A stretch of DNA of 25,702 nt from RGIG3102 sp964649845 (GTDB lineage Bacteria > Bacillota > Clostridia > Oscillospirales > Ruminococcaceae): assembly GCA_964649845.1 (NCBI GenBank), contig CAZYSS010000017.1, positions 1 to 25,702 of the forward strand. The letters run 5' to 3'. The notes below the pieces were generated by a model. It had not been told where the DNA came from, did no database searches, and was given only the letters and a program-made list of their open reading frames with translations. The first letter of the stretch is position 1. Each line of letters begins with the position of its first letter. Both the position numbers and the translations under genes were made by a program. Below are positions 1-6,021 of the stretch, in pieces.

Positions 1-387
1 CCACCATTTAAAGAAGCAGAATTTGATATTATGTTCGGCCAGGGCATATCCAAAATGGGTGAAATGGTTGACATCGCAGTTAAACTTGGCATCGTAAATA
101 AATCCGGTGCATGGTTCAGCTATGGTGATATCCGTCTTGGTCAGGGCCGTGACAATGCAAAAGAATACTTCAAGGCAAACCCTGCCCTTGCAAAAGAAGT
201 TGAGGATAAAGTATTTGCTGCAGTAGAAGAAGCAAAAAACAAAGGTGTGAATGCGCTTGCCCCTGAAAAGAAAAAAACGGGCAAAACAGTTATCAGCACA
301 GCTGCCGCAGCCTCTGAGGAAGAAGCACCTGCTGAAAAACCTGTTACAAAACGCAGAAGCGCAAACATAGATATAGATGTTGAATAA
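1..387 (+). CDS. recA: RecA recombinase, C-terminal part (5' end outside window)
   Basis: The frame is open from base 1 and encodes the last 128 residues of RecA, the ATP-dependent strand-exchange protein of homologous recombination and the SOS response. The visible part opens with PPFKEAEFDIMFGQGISKMG and continues through VKLGIVNKSGAWFSYGDIRLGQGRDNAKEY, which is the end of the RecA core leading into the small C-terminal domain. The ATP-binding motifs lie upstream of the window. The tail after about visible residue 85 is rich in Ala, Glu and Lys and ends in an acidic stretch (NIDIDVE), as is usual for RecA. An internal ATG at 31 is not a start, because the homology runs through it to the window edge. 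The stop codon overlaps the start of recX, so the two are probably co-transcribed. Confidence 0.97.
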   Translation, partial: PPFKEAEFDIMFGQGISKMGEMVDIAVKLGIVNKSGAWFSYGDIRLGQGRDNAKEYFKANPALAKEVEDKVFAAVEEAKNKGVNALAPEKKKTGKTVISTAAAASEEEAPAEKPVTKRRSANIDIDVE

Positions 388-1000
388 TATTAAAATCACA
401 GACATCACCCGTACCAAAAAGGGCTTCAATGCCCTTTTTGCAGATGATGAATTCCTGTTTTCAGTGGATGATGTTGTCTTATATAAGAACAATATACAGA
501 TAGGCTCTTGTTTTACACGGCAAGAGCTTGCTTGTATTTCAAAGCAAAGTCAGGATACCAAAGCAGTGGATAAAGCATACATTCTACTGTCTTCCCGTAT
601 GCACTCAAAAAAAGAACTGTATGATAAACTGCTGCGCAAGTTTGAGCCTGAAAATGCCTGTTATGCTGTGGATAAAATGGAAGAACTGGGCCTGGTGGAT
701 GATGCGGTTTTCGCGCAGATGAAGGCAGAGTATTTGCTGAATGTGAAAAAACAGTCTTTTTCAGCTATCAGGCAGAAACTGGCATCACTTGGAATTGACA
801 AAGATATTATTGATAGTGTATTATTAAATTTTGAGCTGGATAATCAGATTGATGATATAACCAGACTTTTACAGACAAAATATTCATCAAAGCTTTCCCA
901 GCCGGAAAAGGTGGTTGCGTCATTGTTGCGCAAAGGCTTCCGATACGGCGAAATAAAGCAGGCGATGAACAATTTGCAAATAGATTTACAGGAGTATTAA
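377..1000 (+). CDS. recX: Regulatory protein RecX
   Basis: A 207-residue protein matching RecX, which binds RecA filaments and modulates their activity. The body is built of alpha-helical repeats, with recognisable RecX features such as SRMHSKKELYDKLLRKF, then a VDKMEELGLVDDAVFA segment, then KQSFSAIRQKLASLGI, and a C-terminal VVASLLRKGFRYGEIKQAM. About 70 residues of N-terminal extension precede the repeats, as in the longer Firmicute RecX proteins. The ATG at 377 overlaps the recA stop by 11 bases and has only a weak ribosome binding site, which suggests translational coupling to recA. The stop codon (998-1000) directly abuts the rimO start. Confidence 0.93.
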   Translation: MLNNIKITDITRTKKGFNALFADDEFLFSVDDVVLYKNNIQIGSCFTRQELACISKQSQDTKAVDKAYILLSSRMHSKKELYDKLLRKFEPENACYAVDKMEELGLVDDAVFAQMKAEYLLNVKKQSFSAIRQKLASLGIDKDIIDSVLLNFELDNQIDDITRLLQTKYSSKLSQPEKVVASLLRKGFRYGEIKQAMNNLQIDLQEY

Positions 1001-2323
1001 ATGAAAGTTACATTAGTTTCTCTGGGTTGCCCGAAAAACCAGGTAGACAGCGACATTATTGCCCACGGCCTGCTGAAGGCCGGTCACACAACAACAGCTG
1101 ATATGACAGAAGCTGATGTTTGTGTTATCAATACCTGTGGCTTTATCACCAGCGCAAAGGAAGAAGCAATTGAAAATATCTTCAACGCTGTTGGTGCCCG
1201 TCTGGAAAACCCAAAATTGAAAATTGTTGTTACAGGCTGTCTTGCAGAACGCTACAAAGACGAAATTATGGCAGATATGCCGGAAGTTGATGCTGTTGTA
1301 GGCATCGGCGCACATGACAAACTGTTGGAAGTTATGGAAAGTGTGGTAAGAGGCGAAAAGCTGTCCTGCTACGGCCCTAAAACAAACCTGGATATTACAA
1401 AGAAAAGAATTATATCCACACCAAGACATTACGCTTATCTCAAAATCGCAGAAGGCTGTTCAAATGGGTGCTATTACTGTGCTATCCCACTTATCCGTGG
1501 CCCGCACCGCAGCCGCCCAATGGAAAGCTGCATAGAAGAAGCAAAATGGCTGGCAGAAGAAGGTGTAAAAGAAATCATCGTTGTGGCACAGGATATCACA
1601 CGCTATGGCGAAGATATTTACAAACAGAACAAACTGGCTGAACTGGTTACAGAAATCAGCAAAATTGAAGGCATTGAATGGATACGCCTTATGTATGCAT
1701 ACCCTGAAAGACTGGGCGATGATGTTATCGATGTTATCGCTACAAATCCAAAGGTTCTGCATTATCTTGATCTGCCTATCCAGCACATCAATGACCGAGT
1801 GCTGAAAAGTATGAACCGCAAAGGCGGCACAGACATCATTATGTCTGCAATCAGCCGTCTGCGTGCAAAAGTGCCTGATATCACTATCAGAACCAGCCTT
1901 ATCACAGGCTATCCTGGTGAAACAGAAGAAGAATTCCAGCAGCTGTATGACTTTGTAAAAGACATCAGACTGGAACGTCTGGGCTGTTTTGCATATTCTG
2001 AAGAAGAAGGCACAAAAGCTGCCACTATGGAACAGATGCCAATGGAAGAAAGAGAACGCCGTGCAGACCTGATTATGCAGCTGCAGACAGGCATTATGGC
2101 TGATAAACAGGCTGCAATGGTTGGCAGGGATATTGAAGTTATCGTTGATGACTATGACAGCGAAAACGAACTGTTTATCTGCCGTTCTGTATATGACGCA
2201 CCTGAAATTGACGGCGAAGTTTACATCTCAGGTGACTATCCTGTAATGGTTGGCGAAATTTACACTGTACATATCACGGAAAGCGATATCTACGACCTTT
2301 ACGGTGAGCTGGTTGAAGAATAA
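1001..2323 (+). CDS. rimO: Ribosomal protein uS12 methylthiotransferase RimO
   Basis: A 440-residue radical-SAM methylthiotransferase that modifies a conserved aspartate of ribosomal protein uS12. The N-terminal UPF0004 domain carries the three cysteines expected to hold one 4Fe-4S cluster: Cys10 (LGCPKN), Cys46 (INTCGF) and Cys80 (TGCLAE). The radical-SAM motif is EGCSNGCYYCAIP with Cys153, Cys157 and Cys160, followed by the RimO-type IRGPHRSRP and VAQDITRYG segments. A C-terminal TRAM-like domain (about residues 375-438) ends the protein. RimO is favoured over MiaB by these motifs and by its length. The start has a CAGGAG ribosome binding site inside the end of recX, and the two genes have no spacer. 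Confidence 0.95.
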   Translation: MKVTLVSLGCPKNQVDSDIIAHGLLKAGHTTTADMTEADVCVINTCGFITSAKEEAIENIFNAVGARLENPKLKIVVTGCLAERYKDEIMADMPEVDAVVGIGAHDKLLEVMESVVRGEKLSCYGPKTNLDITKKRIISTPRHYAYLKIAEGCSNGCYYCAIPLIRGPHRSRPMESCIEEAKWLAEEGVKEIIVVAQDITRYGEDIYKQNKLAELVTEISKIEGIEWIRLMYAYPERLGDDVIDVIATNPKVLHYLDLPIQHINDRVLKSMNRKGGTDIIMSAISRLRAKVPDITIRTSLITGYPGETEEEFQQLYDFVKDIRLERLGCFAYSEEEGTKAATMEQMPMEERERRADLIMQLQTGIMADKQAAMVGRDIEVIVDDYDSENELFICRSVYDAPEIDGEVYISGDYPVMVGEIYTVHITESDIYDLYGELVEE

Positions 2324-2338
2324 TCATTGGCCCGTATA

Positions 2339-2370
2339 TGTTATTCTGAGGGCACAGCCCGAAGAATCGC
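2339..2370. repeat. Solitary copy of a dispersed ATTCTGA...GAAGAATC repeat
   Basis: The 94-bp gap between rimO and pgsA holds a segment that begins TGTTATTCTGAGGG and ends CCCGAAGAATC. It resembles the inner arms of the large element at 22482-22569, which begin TGTCATTCTGAA and end CGAAGAATC. The left arm ATTCTGAGGG and the following CCCGAAGAAT can form a weak imperfect hairpin. It looks like a decayed or single-arm relative of that family. The rest of the gap contains the pgsA ribosome binding site (GGGAG, about 2407-2411) and a short AAAGCT/AGCTTT inverted repeat at 2392-2406. Confidence 0.5.
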
Positions 2371-2417
2371 ATTCTCGCAAAATTACAATATAAAGCTCAA
2401 AGCTTTGGGAGAATATT

Positions 2418-2996
2418 ATGAATTTACCTAATAAACTTACACTTCTGCGTTTTTTATTGGTGCCTGTATTTATGGTGTTTATGTACATAGACAACCCATA
2501 CAGCTATCTTATTGGTCTTATTGTGTTTGCAGTTGCATCTTTTACAGACTTTCTGGATGGCAGCATCGCCAGAAAATACAATATGGTTACAGACTTCGGC
2601 AAATTTATGGACCCACTGGCAGATAAACTGCTTACAACTGTAGCTCTTATTTATCTTTGCCTCAACGGTATGTGCCATGAAATTGTTATCTGTATCGTTC
2701 TGGCAAGAGAATTTGCAGTAAGCGGTATCAGACTTATTGCTGCGGCCAACCCTAAAGGCGGCAAGGTTATTGCTGCAGGCATGATGGGCAAAATGAAAAC
2801 AGTGTTCCAGATGATTGCAAGTATGTTGGGCCTGCTGGCTATGGCGTTGCTGTCTATGGGAACAATTACTGTGGAGGTTTACTCAGCAATTGCTATGGTT
2901 ACAAACATCCTTATGTGGATTATGGCTGTGCTGACAGTTGTTTCCGGTATGCAGTACATTCTGCCTAATATAGACCTTATCAAAAACGCAAAATAA
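2418..2996 (+). CDS. pgsA: CDP-diacylglycerol--glycerol-3-phosphate 3-phosphatidyltransferase
   Basis: A 192-residue integral membrane enzyme that condenses CDP-diacylglycerol with glycerol-3-phosphate to make phosphatidylglycerol phosphate, the committed step of phosphatidylglycerol and cardiolipin synthesis. The CDP-alcohol phosphotransferase signature D-x2-DG-x2-AR-x8-G-x3-D-x3-D is complete: Asp44, Asp47, Gly48, Ala51, Arg52, Gly61, Asp65 and Asp69. The N-terminus MNLPNKLTLLRFLLVPVFMV is typical of bacterial PgsA, and several hydrophobic segments follow. Length is normal. It probably shares a transcript with rimO; I see no terminator between them. No clear hairpin terminator follows it before the cysS leader promoter. 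Confidence 0.94.
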   Translation: MNLPNKLTLLRFLLVPVFMVFMYIDNPYSYLIGLIVFAVASFTDFLDGSIARKYNMVTDFGKFMDPLADKLLTTVALIYLCLNGMCHEIVICIVLAREFAVSGIRLIAAANPKGGKVIAAGMMGKMKTVFQMIASMLGLLAMALLSMGTITVEVYSAIAMVTNILMWIMAVLTVVSGMQYILPNIDLIKNAK

Positions 2997-3064
2997 CTTG
3001 ACAAATATGTTTCTTAATGATACAGTATACTTATAAGGAATAAATAGTATTAATATATTTCTGC

Positions 3065-3093
3065 TTGAAAAAACAATGCAGATATGCTATTAT
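3065..3093 (+). promoter_or_regulatory. Sigma-A-type promoter of the cysS T-box leader
   Basis: TTGAAA at 3065-3070 and TATTAT at 3088-3093 are separated by 17 bases, and TGC directly before the -10 box gives an extended -10. Transcription would start near 3100, just before the T-box stem I. A second possible promoter begins with TTGACA at 2998-3003, with TACAGT at 3021-3026 (17-base spacer). Either would place the whole leader in the transcript. Confidence 0.7.
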
Positions 3094-3127
3094 AAACTAT
3101 GTAATAATTGTAAATGCGTTATTATCA

Positions 3128-3350
3128 AGACTAGTAACCGGTGTAAAAGTCTGACAGAGAATAGGTGTGACCCGCTGAAAGCACCTTAGATGCAATAAAC
3201 CGGCCAATGCCCTTGAAAGCAGGTGTGGCGAAATAGCAGTAGCTGCACACGGGTGTTCCCGTTACAGAACTCACAAGATATAAATCGAAGTGGAACCGTG
3301 GTTATTTATACCGCCTTCGTTTGCTATGGGCAAATGGGGGCGGTTTTCAT
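3128..3350 (+). promoter_or_regulatory. T-box riboswitch leader, predicted tRNA-Cys-responsive
   Basis: The 413-bp space before cysS is mostly a T-box leader. Stem I can be closed by CCGGT (3138-3142) pairing with ACCGG (3199-3203). An AGAGA box lies at about 3154-3160, and AGGTG/CACCT forms the upper stem. The specifier loop reads GATGCAATAA just before the closing strand, so the specifier triplet is UGC (3191-3193), a cysteine codon, followed by the usual purine. The T-box core is AAGTGGAACCGTGG (3288-3301). Its UGGA would pair with a UCCA acceptor end, which fits the U73 discriminator of tRNA-Cys. A terminator hairpin follows. Known mechanism: uncharged tRNA stabilises the antiterminator and turns on cysS when charged tRNA-Cys is scarce. 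Confidence 0.9.
3310..3348 (+). terminator. T-box regulatory terminator hairpin
   Basis: ACCGCC at 3310-3315 pairs with GGCGGT at 3339-3344, and the inner CGTTTGC (3318-3324) pairs with GCAAATG through one G-U pair. A TTTTC tract follows. The hairpin competes with the antiterminator formed by the T-box core just upstream. Confidence 0.82.
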
Positions 3351-3409
3351 TATATTCGGTCTTTGGTTTAACAATTCACACAGGCTATCAGGCCGGAAAG
3401 GACATTTTT

Positions 3410-4810
3410 ATGAAACATATGAATGTTTATAACACACTCACCAGAAAGAAAGAAGAATTTATCCCACTGGTGGAAGGCGAGTACAAAATTTATGTATGTG
3501 GCCCTACAGTTTACAACTATATCCACATCGGCAATGCCCGCCCTGCAGTAGTATTTGATACACTGCGCCGCTACCTTGAATACAAAGGCAACAAGGTAAA
3601 ATACGTTTCCAACATCACAGACGTTGATGACAAAATCATCAAACGTGCTATCGAAGAAAACAGCACATTTGAAGCAGTTGCAAGAAAATATGAAGACGAA
3701 TATTACCATGATCTGCAGGGCCTGAATGTTCGTTTTGCAGATGTTCGTCCAAGAGTTTCTGATCATATTCCTGAAATTATTGACATCGTTGAAACACTTA
3801 TCGAAAAAAGACATGCTTACAAAGTTGAAAACGGTGACGTTTACTTCCGCGTACATTCTTTCAAAGACTATGGCAAACTGAGCCATCAGCCACTGGAAGA
3901 ACTGGAAGCAGGCGCAAGAATTGAAGTAGGCGAAATCAAAGAAGCTGCAGCAGACTTCGCTCTGTGGAAAGCTGCAAAACCAGGTGAACCACACTGGGCA
4001 AGTCCATTCAGCGAAGGCCGTCCGGGCTGGCATATTGAATGTTCTGCAATGAGCCGCAAACATCTGGGTGAAACTATTGACCTGCACTGCGGTGGACAGG
4101 ACCTTATCTTCCCACACCACGAAAACGAAATTGCACAGAGTGAATGTGCATCTGACAAAGAATTTGCACGTTACTGGATGCACAACGGCTATATCAATGT
4201 TGACAACCAGAAAATGTCCAAATCCCTCAACAACTTCTTCACAGTAAGAGATATTTCCAGCCAGTTTGGTTATGAACCTATCCGTTACTNNNNNNNNNNC
4301 CTGCTGACAGCTCATTACCGTTCACCACTGAACTTCACACGTGAAGTAATGGAACAGGCCAAAAACTCTCTGGAACGTATGTACACAGCCAGAGACCATC
4401 TGGACTTCCTTATCGGTGCTACAACAGGCACAGAAACAGGTCTGAAAGATGTTGCTGACAAACTGAAAGAAGAATTTATTGCTGTTATGGATGATGACCT
4501 GAACACAGCTGATGCTCTGTCCAAACTGTTTGAACTGGTAACAGCTATCAACACAACAGGTACACTGCAGAACAAAGAAACTCTGGAACATACAGCAGCT
4601 ATCTTTGATGAACTGTCCGGTGTTCTGGGTCTGCTTTATAACAGAAAAACAGACGAAATCCCACAGAAGGTAAAAGACCTGGTGGCAGAAAGAACAGAAG
4701 TTCGCAAAGCTAAAAACTGGGCAAGAGCTGACCAGATCCGTGATGAACTGGCAGAACTGGGCTATATCGTAAAAGATACACCACAGGGCCCACAGATTCT
4801 GGCAAAATAA
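3410..4810 (+). CDS. cysS: Cysteinyl-tRNA synthetase (contains a ten-N assembly gap)
   Basis: Class I synthetase that charges tRNA-Cys with cysteine. The start is placed at 3410 because GGAAAGGA (3395-3402) is a well-spaced ribosome binding site. An upstream in-frame ATG at 3290 lies inside the T-box core and would translate regulatory RNA. HIGN is at residues 39-42 and KMSKS at 268-272. The zinc ligands match the family: Cys30 (VCGPTVY), Cys211 (HIECSAM), His236 and Glu240 (FPHHENE). The C-terminal DALR-type anticodon-binding region is complete. Residue numbers hold upstream of the N run at 4290-4299, which falls between RY and LLTAHYRSPLNF. As written, the frame passes through four undetermined residues; the family pattern RYFLL(S/T)AHYRS suggests the real gap is one base, giving about 463 residues. 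Confidence 0.96.
   Translation: MKHMNVYNTLTRKKEEFIPLVEGEYKIYVCGPTVYNYIHIGNARPAVVFDTLRRYLEYKGNKVKYVSNITDVDDKIIKRAIEENSTFEAVARKYEDEYYHDLQGLNVRFADVRPRVSDHIPEIIDIVETLIEKRHAYKVENGDVYFRVHSFKDYGKLSHQPLEELEAGARIEVGEIKEAAADFALWKAAKPGEPHWASPFSEGRPGWHIECSAMSRKHLGETIDLHCGGQDLIFPHHENEIAQSECASDKEFARYWMHNGYINVDNQKMSKSLNNFFTVRDISSQFGYEPIRYXXXXLLTAHYRSPLNFTREVMEQAKNSLERMYTARDHLDFLIGATTGTETGLKDVADKLKEEFIAVMDDDLNTADALSKLFELVTAINTTGTLQNKETLEHTAAIFDELSGVLGLLYNRKTDEIPQKVKDLVAERTEVRKAKNWARADQIRDELAELGYIVKDTPQGPQILAK
4290..4299. other. Ten-N assembly gap inside cysS
   Basis: Ten consecutive N lie between ...CGTTACT and CCTGCTGACA. Replacing the run by a single base gives CGT TAC TNC CTG CTG ACA, and T in that position gives Arg-Tyr-Phe-Leu-Leu-Thr, the usual cysteinyl-tRNA synthetase sequence. 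The run therefore looks like a fixed-length placeholder nine bases too long; nine is a multiple of three, so the frame survives. Confidence 0.8.
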
Positions 4811-4819
4811 TACTGAAAT

Positions 4820-4852
4820 AAAAAGAGCAAATCGCAGGATTTGCTCTTTTTA
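4820..4852 (+). terminator. Intrinsic terminator after cysS
   Basis: A perfect 13-bp stem (4821-4833 with 4838-4850, AAAAGAGCAAATC against GATTTGCTCTTTT) encloses a GCAG loop and ends in a T-rich tail. It starts about 10 bases after the cysS stop. Confidence 0.93.
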
Positions 4853-5041
4853 TATGACTTAAGATAATTGTAGGGGACGGTATGATTTGATATAATTGGA
4901 GTGATAGGTAAATTTGAATTTCGCACTATATAATTGCAGATGTTTTAGAACATCTACACTTATTTTGTATAATGAGGGAAATAACTGGCCTGACGTAATT
5001 TGAATTGGGTTATCACATCCGCCCGATAAACAGTTGCTAGA
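4853..5041. other. AT-rich intergenic stretch with repeat remnants
   Basis: No gene is visible here. TGTAGGGGACGGTAT at 4870-4884 matches the left half of the hairpin repeat family seen at 8243, 15291, 18115, 18155 and 20346. CACATCCGCCCGATA near 5014-5028 resembles a right half, with about 130 bp between. This could be one copy split by later sequence, or two unrelated fragments. The rest is AT-rich without clear structure. Confidence 0.4.
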
Positions 5042-5070
5042 TAGACATTTTCACATTTTCACAGTATAAT
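5042..5070 (+). promoter_or_regulatory. Promoter of the peptidase E-like gene
   Basis: TAGACA at 5042-5047 and TATAAT at 5065-5070 are separated by exactly 17 bases. The spacer holds a small TTTTCACA direct repeat. Transcription would begin near 5077, about 30 bases before the ATG at 5107, which has a CGGAGG ribosome binding site at 5095-5100. Confidence 0.75.
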
Positions 5071-5106
5071 ACATGTAAAGAAAGTTGAATTAGTCGGAGG
5101 TTTAAT

Positions 5107-5913
5107 ATGAGTAAAAAAATAGTAGCCATTGGTGGCGGAGAAAATGGAAGACCAGGCCCTAACGGAATGAGATATCCCTATGAATTGGCAAATCAAGATA
5201 AAGAAATTATTAGACTTACAGGCAAAGAACATCCTAATTTTTTACTGATAGCGCATTCGCAACCACTAGAAAGACAAGAAGGATATTTTCAAGTAATGAC
5301 CGATATATACAACAAAATATATGGTTGTCCTTGCAAAGACTTAAAAAGCGATAAATTAACAGATACGGAATATGTCAAAGAAATAATCGAATGGGCTGAT
5401 ATCATTTTTGAGGGCGGTGGAAATACGCTCGATATGATTAAGCTTTGGAAAGACACTGGTTTTGATGAAATATTAAAACAAGCGTGGGAAAGTGGCAAAG
5501 TAATGTGTGGAGTTTCTGCGGGAGCAAACTGCTGGTTTCAAGAATGTTCATCTGATTCAATGAAAATCAAATACGGCGACGCCCAACCATTGATTGGTAT
5601 GGAATGTTTAGGTTTTGTTGATGGATTGTTTGTTCCTCATTGCGATGAACCAGACAGGTTGGAAAATGCCAAGGATTTATTAAAAACCAGCCAACAAATT
5701 GGGCTGATTATATCTAATTGCGCCGCACTGGAAATTGTTGATGACCAATATAGATTAATAACAAGTGATGCATCTTATCATAATATACAAGCTTATGGTT
5801 TGAAATCATATTGGGAAAATGGAGAATATTTACAAGAAAAAATTGATGATTCCCTTGAGTTTAAACCTCTAAAGGATTTGTTATCCAAGAATATTAATAG
5901 TAGTATAAAATGA
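5107..5913 (+). CDS. Peptidase E-like S51 family serine hydrolase
   Basis: A 268-residue cytoplasmic protein of the S51 family, whose known members include the Asp-specific dipeptidase PepE and cyanophycinase. The nucleophile elbow is CGVSAGANCWF, with predicted catalytic Ser137. A glycine-rich IFEGGGNTLDM segment (residues 100-110) and the LFVPHCDEP segment with His178 complete the expected active-site layout. The N-terminus KKIVAIGGGENG also fits. No signal peptide is visible. The gene is clearly more AT-rich than its neighbours (many AAA, TTA, AAT and ATA codons, where the flanking genes prefer CTG, GGC and ACA) and has its own promoter. That suggests horizontal acquisition between cysS and tex. 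Exact substrate unknown. Confidence 0.88.
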   Translation: MSKKIVAIGGGENGRPGPNGMRYPYELANQDKEIIRLTGKEHPNFLLIAHSQPLERQEGYFQVMTDIYNKIYGCPCKDLKSDKLTDTEYVKEIIEWADIIFEGGGNTLDMIKLWKDTGFDEILKQAWESGKVMCGVSAGANCWFQECSSDSMKIKYGDAQPLIGMECLGFVDGLFVPHCDEPDRLENAKDLLKTSQQIGLIISNCAALEIVDDQYRLITSDASYHNIQAYGLKSYWENGEYLQEKIDDSLEFKPLKDLLSKNINSSIK

Positions 5914-5991
5914 AAAATCAAATTTCAGTAAGCAGGAAAGTCAGATAAAATTGAATTTGTCGGACAGCCTGTTCCAGATAATTGCATATTA

Positions 5992-6020
5992 AAAAGGCTG
6001 TGGTTATCCACAGCCTTTTG
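5992..6020. terminator. Bidirectional terminator between pepE-like gene and tex
   Basis: A perfect 12-bp stem (5992-6003 with 6008-6019, AAAAGGCTGTGG against CCACAGCCTTTT) with a TTAT loop is flanked by A on the left and T on the right. Read on the - strand it lies just beyond the tex stop codon and has a TTTTT tail; on the + strand it closes the peptidase E-like transcript. Confidence 0.9.
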
Positions 6021-6021
6021 C

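Noticed and set aside
3290..3409. Upstream in-frame extension of cysS by 40 codons
   Set aside because: It would start inside the T-box core and translate the terminator hairpin; a good ribosome binding site precedes 3410.
3368..4315. Long antisense open frame opposite cysS
   Set aside because: It mirrors the codon bias of cysS, shows no recognisable protein features and has no ribosome binding site.
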